From: Siphonodentalium dalli
Taxonomy: Eukaryota; Mollusca; Scaphopoda; Gadilida; Siphonodentaliidae
Assembly: GCA_032622095.1 (NCBI GenBank)
Contig: CP136066.1
Location: forward strand, 46,348,911-46,412,910
Length of the DNA: 64,000 nucleotides
Direction of reading: 5' to 3'
Shown piece by piece: positions 24,601-34,784 of this stretch. The notes beneath the pieces were generated by a model that was given only the letters and a program-made list of their open reading frames with translations, was not told where the DNA came from and made no database searches. Both the position numbers and the translations under genes were made by a program. Numbering within the stretch: position 1 is the first letter of the stretch; each line of letters begins with the position of its first letter.

Positions 24601-27600
24601 GACAAACAATTAGAGGTTCGAATGAGCCATGTCCGTTTCAGCGCTTTAGCTTTTCAATGAATACACTAATAAGAACTAGTTTCCTTTATTGACGATTTAG
24701 TTTTTCAATACAATCGACATGGCTACCATTTCTTAAATAAACCGCCACTGTAAAACATTAAATAATTTGGCTACCATGAATACGTTACCGTAGTCCGTAT
24801 GTTAGTCTTCTTTTCCCGTAACTCGTTCCTAACACCCTCAGCGATGGCTCTAACAGCGAACTTGGATGCGGTGTAGACGTGTATGTATTCACTGTTTAGC
24901 ACGCGGTGCCCAGATATGCTGTATAGAAATAAGCAGGTATGTATACATGTATATAATGCTGTTTTAGCCCTTTCCGATTCAGTTATAACATATACATTTG
25001 AATGGGTTATCATTCATCTAAAAGAATGATAAGAAAATATAAGCAAACGAACAACAGGAATCGTATCCATTAGAGGGAATTATACTTTCAACAAACGACA
25101 AACAGACGCACATCTAATCTAATATATATTTTGGGATTTATATTTGTCTGTCTGTCTGTTAGCTATGGCCGGGAAAACTGCCGGACGGATTTAGCCAAAC
25201 TCGCTATATAAGGGTAAAAACACACGGGAATGGTCATCGGACCGCTTTTGAGAACGTCCGAGCACTCCTTCTCCGTGCCCCCTGTCACCGTCCTTGGCAG
25301 GGAGTGGTTAACACAATCCATATTTGGTATTGTTAACCGAATAACGCTCTTTATTCTGTCCATATTTGCGCCTACGGCTGTTTGCAAGCTATTTTCCATA
25401 TTTGGTTTTGTTCACCAAATAACGCTCTTTATTCTGTCCATATTCGGTTTTGTTTATTCCGTCCACTCGCTCTGGTTCTGGCGTTCTCCGCAGTCTGATT
25501 TCACAGTTGCAGCAGAGTTCCGTTGTCGCTGATTTCACACACGTTGCAGGTCTCATTTGATGAATTTTTCTTGATAACATTTGCCACTAATTTCTGCTGC
25601 TCTCTACATAATTTCGTTGCGGCTGTTGAACTTCTCTCACACTACTCTTGCCTTCCATATTGCCATGTCTCCGCAGTCTGATTTCACACACGTTGCATCA
25701 GAGTTCTGTCCACTCGCTTTGGTTCTGGCGTTCTCCCGCAGTCTGATTTCACACACGTTGCAGGGACGGGTACCATCATTTCTCTTCATTAAAAAGGCAG
25801 ATTTAACTCAAATTAAATACAAAAATTAACGGATTTCGACGAAATTTGATACCTATGGATACTTTTGTCGGGGGAGTGTTTTGGACGGGTCAAATCGTTA
25901 CCCCGACCTGACCTTAAAAATGGTCAATTCAAGGTCAAAGTCCGGACGAAGTCGGGTCACCTGCTAGTATAATATAAATACCATGGGAATCGACTCCATT
26001 AATGGAAATGGTTTTTAACCCTTTCTAGAATCAAGAGAAGAACATCAGCAAAGGTGTGACAAAAATGTTTTGGACATATGCAGGTATCTGACTACCACTA
26101 TTTTGATGGTTGGTTGATAGTTAGACAGAGTATCCTTCCCTGTTATATGCTACTGTTGAAAACTTCTTGATTATGTCTGGCTTCAGATCACTAATGGCAT
26201 TAGCAGTTGAACAGTTATCATAAGCACCGATCTGCATGTTGAGTCATTATTAAGTGGAGCACATCTAGTTATCTCAGGACAACTGGTATAATGTTCATTG
26301 CATATTAACAGGATAACTAAGTTTTATATATTGTTATAATATATTTGTTTGCTATATATTTCTCCAGTTAAATGTAAATTATTCCCTCAAAACATATTGA
26401 CCATGATGTTATAAATGAACTTGATACCTCGGTTTAGTATAAGGCAAATTAAAGCACCATCGTATTGCAACATATATATTCACCCCTACCAAAATATAGT
26501 TTTTTAGGCTACTGGACAATTATAATAGAACAGTCTCAGGGTTTGTCTATAATTATGAAAAAACCCATTTGGAAAAAATTTGCAAGCACCAGAAAAAAAC
26601 ATGTTTCTCTGGTCTCCGGAACACCCACCCACCCCTCTGTGTACGGATTTGTTTGTGATACCCCCATGTACAGTGTAGTGTATTTAAGATAGTGCTATGT
26701 CGCATATTACCTGTTAAGGAAGAATATATGCCCGTCGTCTACTTTCCTCTCCTCTAAGGACCGGTATGTCTCTCTTGTGCATATCATCAATGCCAAAACA
26801 TTCACCTGCAACTCGTTCGTATAATACAATCAATAAATCAACAAGACGCTCTCCTTTGCAGCTTTCGGAACCACGGCCTTCGTTGGTATTTAATGTATAG
26901 ATTCAACTACGTTAAAGGCCCACTTAATTTTCGAATCACCAGATCACATTTTATACAACATATTCCATAATATGAATCGTACGTGACACGTAGTGGAGCA
27001 ACCACACATGCTGTGCCTCAATTTTGCCTTTTATCGGCGACATAGCGCTAAGAATAATTTATGTAACATCACGCAGTGATCAGGACGGAGATGATATGCC
27101 AACTTGACAAGACGTTTCGTGGATTGTGCAATCTTGTCTGGATTGTGGCCCACAAACCCAAAACGACATCATAAACCGATTTCATCAAGCTAACCAAAGA
27201 AATTGGTCTAATTGAAATTAATAGACCTAAATCACACGTGAATTCTTCGTAAGTTGTGAATTAGTTACTTTCATTTTTATCGCGATGCTTCATTCACAAT
27301 TCCGCGTTTTTTGCAATCTCCACACTGTTGCTAACCGGAAGTCACGTGATAATTTCTCCAGAATCCATACCCGCGATCTAAAAAATCACTGATGGATATA
27401 GAAAAAAATATATGACGTCATGCACATGCCTTAGGGATAAGCACCCTTGGTGGTTGCTATTATATACCAGTTGAAAGAGGAAGCTCTCAAACATTGTATT
27501 ATCAACTGATCCGGTCGAATACACTGGGAACATGCTGTTTTGTCGATGTACCGAGATGTGTACTGTACTTAAGTTTGATCCTGACTGCACTGTACAGTAT

Positions 27601-30600
27601 ATTATTCTTAATGGAAGGGGAATAACTTGTTCTCTTGGTTTGAATTATGATGGATTGGCAACTGCTGACTATTATTTCCACATGGAATAGAATAATATGC
27701 TACATATAGAACCCTGCATCATCTCGACACAACCCACTCATGTTAAAATGTTACCATTACTATATATATTACTTACATTGAACGTTTCTCTCCACGCATC
27801 AGTGCTTCCACACAGCAAAGACGCGGGTTGAGCCATAAGTCCCGCGTTATTGACACAAACATCAACACCTCCGAATGTCTGCTTAATGTCGGAGAACATC
27901 GATAAAATCTGTGCCTCATCCGTTAAATCGCACATCATCGCATGAAGTTTACCCTTTTGGTCTTTGAGGTTATCTGCCATCTCCTGCAACGTATTGATGA
28001 TCCATATACAAGGTTGATGTGATATGTGTCCCCTCAGTGTCCGTGTGGGTGTTGAAAAAGCGGATTGCGCCGTAAATACCCGCGCAATGCGTCTATACGG
28101 AACATAGAGGATTTACAACGAGTCCCCCGTTTATAGCGGAATTTACAAAACGAGTCCAGTCATGGACCGAGCCTTTGCATGGCGAGGCTCAGACCTAATT
28201 TACTGGGCGCGTTTTGTAAATTCCGCTGTAAACTGGGGACGAGTTGTATATTTTATTTATTACATGATCCAAAACCTAGATAAATCATACATAAATCAAC
28301 AAATGGGGCGTGAAACTAACATCGGCTTCAAAATACCTGCGATGACGTTTCACGTAACTATGCGCTGTTTGTCCGCGTAAAGAAATATTCCCAGATAAAT
28401 AAAGACTCTTGGCTCGTTTAATGGCGTGAATTTAATGAAATAACTTCATTCATTGGATGTTGTTGGAAAACATATTGGAAGCCATAGTACTTTTGAGACG
28501 TGGAGTACGAAATGTAAACAGACGACAAACCGAAAGTCAAAGGTCAACTAGCACTATTTCCTATTATGCAACGAACGTTTGATGTCACAATTTATATCGA
28601 ACGAGTTTATTGAATGGAATAAGGGTAGGATCATGTAATAAAAACTGATCTAGGATAACAGTTAACGTTTATACTTCTAGCCACCATTTCGACAGCTATC
28701 CTGGGAAGAGGGAGTATCATATTTTCACAAATTATAGGGTCTATGACATGTACATTTGCATATAATTTCACACGACATTCTCTCTCATAAAAGCGAGACT
28801 GACAATAGCCCGCGGATCAGTATGCCTCCTAATTAGATAGCCATGTTGTGTTTTGTTTCGCTCATTTTGTTTGTGTTTGTTTTAGTTCTACATGTACCGA
28901 ACTAGAATCATATTTGTTTGGAATGACTAATTGTGCTAATTTTGAAGCTGTAAATTTACAACATCATAATATTATTTATGGACAGCCATCCAGGGTACAG
29001 GGGTATCATATTTCCCAAAATTATAGGTCTGTTACATGTATGTTTTCATATAATTTCACACGACATTCTCTCTCATAAGCGAAACAGACAATAGCCCGCG
29101 GATCATATGCCAACTAATTAGATAGCCCTGTGTTTTGTTTCCCTGTATTTTGATTTTACTTATACCTAACTAGAATCATAATTATGGTATGACTGGACTA
29201 ATTGTGCTAATTATGAAGCTGTACATTTTTTTTATCTGTTTGTTAAAAGTAGATATATACACAGTCCGCCTGTGTTATACATCAAATCATTAAATCATGT
29301 TCAGTGATTGGTCAACTGTCAATTGGGTCACCCGTTTCATACCTAAAAATAACACACAAACACGACGTCACAAATTGTGTTGACCTGTTCTGACCTAACC
29401 ACCAAAAGCGGTAATCAGAATACATGTGAAACTGTGCGTGCTTTTGAAGGCAATCTCACACGACTTCCCCGTCAAGTACATTTTGGGCTGAAGTTTGTTT
29501 TAAAGTGCAGCCCTCCCCCCAAGCCCACCCAGTGACCCACCCTACAAGTGTTTTTTTCCTATAGTGTTTTTGAAACGCGTCTCTTTGTGGTGTCATTCTT
29601 GTGGTGTGTCCGTTATTTCGTAAAGGTGATATTTTACGAAATAACGGGTATGTTAGAGTTATGTTTCTTTGAAAAACTAAAAACATTGGGCGACAAATTT
29701 TCTCGACGGGGAAGTCGTATGATATTGCCGGTCGTTACTTCGCGGGTCACACAATGTGCCCCAACGACCACACCGCCGTATCCCACAATAACACAACATA
29801 GTCGGTGTTATGATATATATGGTGTGTTCTATCATTATGGCCATTTTACAAACGTTATAGTGAGGAAGAGCTCATTCTTTTATAAATTTTCGACCATATT
29901 GGAAGCAATTGCAACTCTGTTACGCTTTCGTGTCCTTAAAGATGCAAGCGTTATATAAAGCATGTACTTGTAATACAACAATAAGGTTACCACTTAGTAC
30001 TTATTACAGTTAGTAAATATATTAAAATTGACAACAGTTTCTCGCTGCCATAATTTATATACGATTCATCCACGTATTATTATTATTAGTAGTATAGATA
30101 GATTTAGAACGCATTATACAATAAATTAGTTTCAATGCGCTCACAATACAAACATGGCACACATCCTAAAATAATAATGCACAAATGGATAAAATTATAT
30201 ACAAACAACCTAACTAGATAATACCAACTTAACCTAATAATCAACCGCAGTAAGACAATAATAACAGCTAGACCATTTAAAATACACGAAGATGTACGAT
30301 TGAATCACAGCTAAAATTATATGGTGAAAGTAAAAGTTAATATATGGGTTAAACGGTCTAGACTCGCACGCACATAACAGACTCTGGTAAACAGCTATCG
30401 AAGAACACCTTTTTTTGGCAGATTGAAGCATATCTCGAACAAGTGAGTCTTAAGTTTTGACTTGAATTTGGGAAAAGTAGCACAATTCCGGATGTCCATT
30501 GGAAGTCTATTCCAGTTGTTGATGGAAGTCTCTTGGAAGCACCTAATTCCGCAGTTGATGTTATGCTTCCTGGTCGCTCTGCGGATATCTTTCGCACTGG

Positions 30601-31222
30601 TAAATGATCGTGTCACACCCCCGCTTTTCAGAACAAACATGTCAGAAATGTACACAGGAACCGTATGATTCAGCGATTTGAATACTGTGACCGCACATTT
30701 GTATTCCATTCTAAACTGAAAAGTCATTATATGTTCACTAATCAACGTCTTGGTCTTGCTTTTTTTGTCGATGAGTCTTGCACAGTTGTTAATTAAGACA
30801 TCAATCCGGTGCATATTCTCCTTGGTGATATTTGTCAGCAGAGAATTCAAACTATCAACACGTGACATGACAAGCGATAAGACTGCGCGTTTCATAGCTT
30901 TTTTGCTCAGGTGACATCGAACTCTGGTAGTGGTAGTAACATGTTCGCAGTATGTCAGATACCATTTTGTCAAGACACATGGTATAATCAAAGTGCGTAC
31001 CAACGTACAATGTATAATGAACATTTTAAACTCTGAAATTATTATTTTGTGGCACGAACGCGTCGGATAATCTTCATCATGCGAACCTACCTCAATTTTT
31101 GCAATGTTCCGGCTGCAAGCGACGACAGTCATCCCTTCACATGTCAGTCTTCTGGCGATGGCGGCTCCGATACCCGATGAGGCACCCGTCACGAGAGCTA
31201 CTCTTCCCAACCAACGATCCAT
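15586..31222 (-). CDS. DHRS11-like short-chain dehydrogenase/reductase, copy 1 (6 exons)
   Basis: Complete gene rebuilt from GT-AG junctions: exons 31222-31091, 27983-27777, 26805-26711, 24918-24789, 19483-19397 and 15690-15586. Phases match throughout and give 251 residues with no internal stop. It is a classical NADP(H)-dependent SDR. The cofactor loop TGASSGIG is at residues 12-19, and NNAG at 89-92. The structural Asn lies in NVNVLAL near 115. Catalytic Ser147 is in ISGHRV, with Tyr160 and Lys164 in YTASK; SISPGLVKTEF follows. Exon order, length and the motifs FNVNVLA, DDGHI and SGHRV are those of DHRS11 (vertebrate form about 260 residues, an NADP(H)-linked steroid/carbonyl reductase). 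The substrate in this animal cannot be read from sequence. Introns hold most of the local transposons. The start ATG at 31222 is chosen because MDRW followed by RVALVTG matches the family N-terminus. Predicted cytosolic, with no signal peptide. Confidence 0.9.
15691..16867. other. Intron 5 of copy 1, left part
   Basis: Intronic and AT-rich, homologous to 37740-38110 at its left end. No coding block seen. Confidence 0.5.
16868..17082. repeat. 54-bp tandem repeat, 4 units
   Basis: ATATGTAGGGTATAGTTAGA then CGATTGTTGGCTGTTTTATG then CATGTCTATTAT, repeated four times with one or two changes per unit; the third copy lacks one T. Absent from copy 2, so it arose after the duplication or was lost there. 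Confidence 0.92.
17145..17549. repeat. TATC-rich satellite with alternating ~65/70-bp units
   Basis: Six units opening with CCTGCATAA or CCCGCATAA, followed by GATCTGATCTGATCTTATCG and ending GATTCTTATCTTAACAA. Long units (with ATTCTATC or ATGCTATC before CTTATCTTATCGG) alternate with short ones, a dimeric higher-order pattern. The last unit is interrupted by the Harbinger MITE at 17553. Confidence 0.9.
17553..18114. mobile_element. Harbinger-type MITE, 562 bp, TSD TTA
   Basis: GGGTGCGTTTACATTG at the left end is mirrored by CAATGTAAATGCACCC at the right. TTA flanks both sides (17550-17552 and 18115-18117). The left flank is the satellite motif CTTATCTTA, so the element jumped into the satellite. 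The 3-bp TWA target and GGG start are the PIF/Harbinger signature. Open frames at 17669-17984 have no transposase motif. A trans-acting Harbinger source is required; the broken element at 4257 is a candidate family member only, since its ends were not found. Confidence 0.82.
18118..19396. other. Intron 5 of copy 1, right part
   Basis: From about 18400 this is collinear with 39090-40226. It holds one AAGATGGC-type unit (18830-18930: CTTCATATGGATC..., CATGGCCGCCAACAGCCATC). Copy 2 has two such units here. The minus-strand open frames at 18577-18798 and 18998-19255 have no domain and are broken in copy 2. Confidence 0.6.
19397..19483 (-). CDS. DHRS11-like copy 1, exon 5
   Basis: 29 codons, SISPGLVKTEFLARGFDEET to AQAWYSRSH. 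Acceptor GTTTCAG|AGT, donor CAT|GTAAGC. SPGLVKT is the SDR 'PG' motif contacting the nicotinamide. Confidence 0.9.
20815..21085. repeat. ~43-60-bp minisatellite, TTCGCGACACATGTACA type
   Basis: TTACTAA(T/A)AGTGGTTATTGC then ATGTATTTCGCGACACATGT recurs five to six times with indels. The same minisatellite lies at the matching place of copy 2 (41127-41345), so it predates the gene duplication. Confidence 0.75.
21095..21190. repeat. Half hairpin element, TTTAGTGCACTCGG family
   Basis: GTTTTAACCCCAGCCATTTC, then GAATTTAGTGCACTCGG, ATACATTTCATATACTTGCG and TCATTAGAGATCCT match the right half of 12424-12610. The left arm is missing. Confidence 0.55.
21208..21616 (-). mobile_element. Non-autonomous Helitron (122-bp repeat family), copy C
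   Basis: Read on the minus strand it starts TCTCATATATATTTTGTAGA and ends CATCGGCTAG, with A before and T after. The hairpin AGCCCG-GACAACGT-CGGGCT sits 10 bases from the CTAG end, the rolling-circle terminator of Helitrons. Near the 5' end are TCTGTCTG repeats and CGACCGATCGGGACGAAACT. The body has one to two units of the 122-bp repeat. No Rep/helicase is present. Confidence 0.78.
21726..22674 (-). mobile_element. Non-autonomous Helitron, copy D, with 5-6 repeat units
   Basis: Same family and orientation as 21208-21616, with 5' end TCTCATATATATTTTGAAGA at 22674. The CTAG end at 21726 lacks a good hairpin, but an internal copy of the terminator (AGCCCGACGTTGTCCGGGCT) lies at 21776-21795, as if a new end had been captured. 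The 122-bp units (GATAAAATTCGTATCCGGGG, CAAATTTCAAGTCGATAGCT, GTCTGCGCATGCGCGAAGC) repeat at about 21890, 22042, 22164, 22286 and 22408. Both strands are open over most of the array, which yields many overlapping false ORFs. Confidence 0.75.
22921..23193 (+). mobile_element. 5' LTR of a Gypsy-type retrotransposon (bounds approximate)
   Basis: Starts TGTTATATATTTTTTGTG and ends GGCCATCACA. It includes AATAAACTCATCGAACCAG as polyadenylation region. It is followed by TTTGGCGACGATTG, the position of a primer-binding site. No second LTR is in the window, so the left edge rests on the TG start only. Confidence 0.5.
23194..23520 (+). pseudogene. Gypsy gag-like fragment, 3'-truncated
   Basis: After the putative primer site an open frame reads SSFPCFDISDTNNLSNNW, then KWLNKFEIFMVAMDVTDNP, then KRGLLLHYSGSAVYDVFET. 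This is the N-terminal capsid-like pattern of Gypsy/Ty3 gag proteins (W..W...F..F..A). Similarity stops at about 23515; the palindrome at 23609 follows. No protease, RT or integrase is seen. Confidence 0.7.
23609..23741. repeat. Near-perfect palindrome, ~64-bp arms
   Basis: AACGAGTTATGTTGGGATAT...AAGATTTTATGAAAC is mirrored by GTTTCATAAAATCTTATATC...CCAACATAACTCGTT with a CTACG centre. Arms differ at a few sites, notably two ACTCGT words that are in the same orientation in both arms. It is followed by GGAGATCCTCTATAT, the inverse of the TAGAGGATCTACAACGA end at 8386 and 28104, so it belongs to the same superfamily of fold-back elements. Confidence 0.88.
23742..24788. other. Intron 4 of copy 1, right part
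   Basis: No coding block. Homology to copy 2 resumes at about 24635 (CGCTTTAGCTTTTCAA.GAAT, matched at 54535). Confidence 0.5.
24789..24918 (-). CDS. DHRS11-like copy 1, exon 4 (catalytic)
   Basis: 130 bp. Acceptor TATACAG|C, donor ACG|GTAACG. Reads ISGHRVLNSEYIHVYTASKF then AVRAIAEGVRNELREKKTNI. Carries the catalytic Ser, Tyr and Lys with the expected S-x12-Y-x3-K spacing. Confidence 0.92.
25113..25967 (+). mobile_element. Non-autonomous Helitron, 855 bp, with paralogous empty site
   Basis: Begins TCTAATCTAATATATATTTT and carries TCTGTCTGTCTGTTAGCTAT near its 5' end. It ends CCGGACGAAGTCGGGTCACC then TGCTAG, with a short GC hairpin before CTAG. Flanks are A on the left and T on the right. 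The matching site in copy 2 (55014-55030) reads ACGAACATATAATACC with nothing inserted, so the insertion lies exactly between A and T with no target duplication. The interior repeats CCGCAGTCTGATTTCACACA and AATAACGCTCTTTATTCTGT. No protein domain. Confidence 0.88.
25968..26710. other. Intron 3 of copy 1
   Basis: Starts with the Helitron right flank and is then collinear with 55017 onward for about 60 bases (TACCATGGGAATCGACTCCA). No gene or clear repeat in the rest. Confidence 0.45.
26711..26805 (-). CDS. DHRS11-like copy 1, exon 3
   Basis: 95 bp, too short for a simple ORF scan. Acceptor CCTGCAG-type (TTGCAG|GTG), donor AACAG|GTAATA. Reads VNVLALMICTRETYRSLEE then RKVDDGHIFFLN, ending with AG of a codon completed by the C of exon 4 (Ser). 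Confidence 0.88.
26876..26925. repeat. Single ancestral unit of the 41-bp minisatellite
   Basis: TTCGTTGGTATTTAATGTAT then AGATTCAACTACGTTAAAGG: one unit only, at the site where copy 2 carries a long array (59765-60850). Confidence 0.8.
27777..27983 (-). CDS. DHRS11-like copy 1, exon 2
   Basis: 69 codons, EMADNLKDQKG to DAWRETFN. Acceptor GTTGCAG|GAG, donor AAT|GTAAGT, phase 0 at both ends. Contains CDLTDE (Asp contacting the adenine side) and VNNAG. Confidence 0.9.
28104..28642. repeat. Palindromic element, TAGAGGATCTACAACGA family, copy 2
   Basis: Same structure as 8386-8926. The hairpin arms are GGATTTACAACGAGTCCCC...TAGCGGAATTTACAAAACG and CGTTTTGTAAATTCCGCTGT...GGGGACGAGTTGTA. The right module is bounded by TTTATTACATGATCC and GGATCATGTAATAAA. 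It lies in intron 1 of copy 1. Confidence 0.72.
28690..29235. repeat. ~295-bp direct tandem duplication
   Basis: TTTCACACGACATTCTCTCT...GACAATAGCCCGCGGATCA, AATTAGATAGCC and ACTAATTGTGCTAATT occur twice in the same order (28770-28955 and 29055-29220), with moderate divergence. Confidence 0.8.
29457..29721. mobile_element. Inverted-repeat element with inner 15-bp hairpin
   Basis: CACACGACTTCCCCGTCAAG at the left is mirrored by CTCGACGGGGAAGTCGTATG at the right. Inside, CCGTTATTTCGTAAA and TTTACGAAATAACGG (29608-29646) form a perfect 15-bp stem. Located in intron 1 of copy 1. Confidence 0.6.
30395..31030 (-). mobile_element. 3' end of a non-LTR retrotransposon (LINE)
   Basis: Minus-strand frame with the C-terminal pattern of LINE reverse transcriptases: LSLVMSRVDSLNSLL, then MHRIDVLINNCARL, then FRMEYKCAVTVFKSLNHTVP, YISDMF and SINNWNRLPMDIRNC followed by FPKFKSKLKTHLF. 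The catalytic YADD region is absent, so it is 5'-truncated. AT-rich sequence down to about 30080 may be its 3' UTR. It sits in intron 1 of the SDR gene, in the gene's sense orientation, and happens to be in frame with exon 1. Confidence 0.8.
31091..31222 (-). CDS. DHRS11-like copy 1, exon 1
   Basis: 44 codons from MDRWLGRVALVTGASSGIG to NIAKIE; donor GAG|GTAGGT. It holds the Rossmann beta1-alphaB with the glycine motif, and ACSRN after beta2, where Arg is expected to select NADP(H). Confidence 0.9.
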
Positions 31223-33220
31223 AATGCCCACGATAACAATATGGCGATGAAGTACGGTCACTCGAAATACAGGGGTATAGTTTTCAACGACCTCCGATCT
31301 GCCACAGTGTTAGCAAGGTGATAAACAAACTCCAAGCAGAGTTATCTCTCATCGCAACCCTGATAAACTGTTAACAAACAAAGAAGCAGATCAACGCGGC
31401 CCACATTACAGCAGCAAACGAAAGGTCAATAACAGTGGGTATATGTGCCACATGTAAACAAGAGTCACTGTATCGCTGTTCGGTCAGTAGTGTCAGCGTA
31501 TTGTTGTTCGGATAGTTAATTAAAGGCACGCATTGCTTTTAAAGCATATTTAGTTAAGATTCTGCGACTGGTAGTAGTTTTTTTAAATTAAAGTGAAACA
31601 CTGCGCTGGTAAAGGTCACGCTACCACTAGTGACATTCGCAGACTATTTATATTGTATCAAAAATAGATATAAATTATTTTACGATACTATTACTTTTGT
31701 TTCAAATTAAAATCTTTTGTTTCAGAATCAAATAAACTTGGTAAAGAGAACATTACAAAATGTATTTATTTATGTATACTTGTAATTACAGTAAGTTCCA
31801 AGATTTGGAACAAACCTGGACAGTTCTAATTTATGTATAGTGTATATCGTTTTCTCATTTAACCTGTAAATGGCTGAGAATAATAAAGCATTATTTACTT
31901 ACGTACTGATACCTATTCATATTGAATTTTTCAAGCTGTTTACTCTCGATTATTATCAATAAATCAGCAAACAAAATCCGTTAGAAATTTACTGCCACAT
32001 TCTTAATCTTTGAATGTCGGATTCTGCATATTAAAACTATGCAGGGTAGATTTACCCCTGTTAACCTACATAACGGTCAGTTTTAGTCGTTGTTAACATA
32101 ATATATACGGGGTGGAATCGCGTGGTATCAAGGTTGATGTGTACCACGCATTCAAAAGCAAGCGCAAAAAAAAAACCCAGAATATTTGACAAACTGACAC
32201 AACACGTATAATTTAGACTGTTACGAGCATACTTATGCTAGTTTATTTAAACAAACAAGATTACCTTCTTTCTTCCGAAATACTCAGTACTAGCTTTCTA
32301 TAATATTCAGACCATAGTTGCCAGTCGGCGGTTCATGGGATACACCAGTCCATGTATTTATAGGAGAATCCTTCGACTGACAACTTTATTCAGAAGGTTG
32401 GAGCAAACAACAGTGAGTTTGTACAGAAATGATGTATCAGCTATTTTGAAAATATAAATCATATGCTCGTATGTCACATCATAGTTTATTGCCTTTTTCA
32501 TCGTTTCTGGTTGTTTGCGATCGCCTCGGCCATTTTGAACGCGTGATACTCATCAACTAGAATTAACGTGATTTCCCACAGTGAAATTGTACCCACCGAC
32601 TGCATTAGTGTCGACTGTTTACCATTATTAATGGTGTTGTTCCCTGTCCAATCAAATCTTTGTGGACGCTTAAACACGTGGCAGTTTTCAACCGATGCTA
32701 TTGGCGTCTCTTCTTTATGCTGATCACGAAGATGGCGAGTGAGTTTGTCAGAAAATATTTAACCGATCTAGGTTATGTTTATATTGTACTCGTGTTTGAA
32801 GGTTTGTTGATTTCCTTGTGGCACTATGTGTTATTACGCACGCTCCGAGTGTATACTGTCCTAGAGATTCTAGAGAGCTGTGGGCGCTGACATCAGGGTG
32901 TTTTATTTATAGAATGGGAATTTTTGGAGGCCGAGTCTGGTAAAAGGTGTAGTTGGGAAATTCAATTTCGTTTATTGTCCTATTAACATTATGTCAATAA
33001 TGCTGATTTTTGGTTTGTGATAAGCTATGCCAATTACAAATAAAATAAATAAAAAGGATAATTTGTATGTCTTATATTTCTACTTTTATGTTTCGTTCTG
33101 CAGCCTACTGGGGATTGTGGTTGGAGACGGCCGAGTCGGCCGCCGGTTCGTTAATTAGGTGCTGGTTGTTATTGTTTTTATTAACGGAAATCTGAGTTGG
33201 TCATTCGCAAAACAATATAT
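31223..33220. other. Upstream region of DHRS11-like copy 1
   Basis: The copy 1 promoter must lie just above 31222. No TATA box or CpG-rich block stands out. AT-rich; the plus-strand open frame at 32660-32890 has no domain. No gene seen. Confidence 0.45.
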
Positions 33221-34620
33221 TTTATCTATATATCTATATTTGCGGATGTCTGTCTGTCTGTCTGTCTGTGTTCTATATAAATTCACAGGGAACTATCTAG
33301 ATGGCACCAAAGGGGTCTACTAGGTGTAACTTTTTACGAGAAAGATAATGGTGAGGATTAGGATTTTCTAAAGTGACGCTGTTGTCAGGAGCAGAACAGG
33401 GGAAGGGGCCGATTTTTTTTTCGCCGATTGCTATGAAACTTATATATAATCATCCCCATGATATAAGGAATCTGATGGTGTGATTTAAATATGTCAAGAG
33501 TGGCGCCGTTCGAGTCAGGGATGCACGGAAGGGGAGCACCAAAATTGATAAACTAAGTTTAGCGCCGAGGGAGCATCTAGATGGCACCAAACGGTCTACT
33601 AGGGGTAACACGAGAAAGATAATGGTTCTGGTTAGATTTTTCTAAACTGACGCCGATGTCCGGGGCAGAAAAGGGAAGGTGTAGCGACTATTCATTGTTG
33701 TTATGTCCACTGTATATATGTTTACTGTTCTTGTATTATTTGAATTTCCTTTTGTCCATTTATATTATTCATAACTCTCCGTGAATGGAGGAAATAAAGA
33801 TATATATATATATATATATATATTCCCATGATATGATGAATCTAATGGTGTTGTTTAAATTGGTCAAACGTGGCGCCATTCATATCAGGGGTGCACGGAA
33901 TAGGAGAGGGGCACCAAAATTGATAAAACTAATTTTAGCGCCGATTTCCACCAAAATAATATATATTCTTCTACATGATAGAAGGAATCTAATTGTGCAA
34001 TATAAAGACTCCAAGTTGCTGTTATGTTGATGAAAGACTGGGAGGGGTACCCGATTTGATAAGACTGGGTTTAGTCGCCGATTGCCACCACACGTATACA
34101 ATATCATCCACATGGTATGAGGAGTCTAATGGTGTGGCTTAAATCTGTGAAAAGTGGCGTCATTTGAGTCAGGGTTGAATTGAAAGGCAGAGGGGCACCA
34201 AAATTGATACGCAATAATTTTAGCGCCAATTTCTAAGTGATACGCATTCTAATTCATAGTACGAGGAGTCTGATCGTGCGATTTAAAGACGCCATGTTGG
34301 TGCTGTTTGTGTAATAATGGGGGTTAGTGGGCACTAAATTTGATCAAAATCGGTTTACCAAACTTATCAATAATCATCTCCATGATATCATGAGTATAAT
34401 GGTGTGGTTTAAGGGTGTCACAAGTGGGACCATTCGAGTCAGGATGCATAGAGGGTGATAGGAACACTCTAGATTTGATAAAAAATATTGTTTATCTGCC
34501 GATTAGCTTCAAACTTATAAATATTTATCTCCATGATATCAGGAGTCTAATTGTGTGGTTTAAATGGACATTTCTTTAAAACATCTGTATCTTCATGGAG
34601 ATATGATAACCAGATGTCCT
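33221..34620. repeat. Degenerate ~140-bp satellite or element body
   Basis: Opens TCTATATATCTATATTTGCG followed by TCTGTCTG repeats, the look of a Helitron 5' end, but no CTAG terminator was found. About eight diverged units follow, with the words CATGATATNAGGAGTCTAAT, GTGTGGTTTAAA, AGTGGCGCCATTCGAGTCAG and GGGGCACCAAAATTGATA. A (TA)n tract lies at 33802-33824. Confidence 0.55.
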
Positions 34621-34784
34621 CAAATCTTAGTCCAACCCACTAGATTGACTGATACATCTCTATGTAAAACCCAATTGTCGTCTTTTATTTCTGCGAACTG
34701 CGAACTAATGTGTTTATGATGTTCATGTTATAACGTCTGAAGTACACGCAGTTGTAAATAAATAAATAGTTCTTTATTGGTGGG

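Larger units (their letters stand above)
14350..26925. repeat. Segmental duplication, unit 1
   Basis: Left part of the direct tandem duplication carrying the SDR gene; partner sequence starts at 36328. Collinear blocks include 14350-15750 with 36328-37850, 18400-20270 with 39090-41110, 20900-21085 with 41130-41350, 24635-25112 with 54533-55016, 25968-26030 with 55017-55080, and 26700-26925 with 59580-59800. Insertions private to one copy account for most length differences. Confidence 0.8.

Noticed and set aside
33221-34620. Third Helitron type
   Set aside because: The 5' end looks right (TCTATATAT plus TCTGTCTG), but no hairpin plus CTAG end could be placed, so it is listed only as a repeat.
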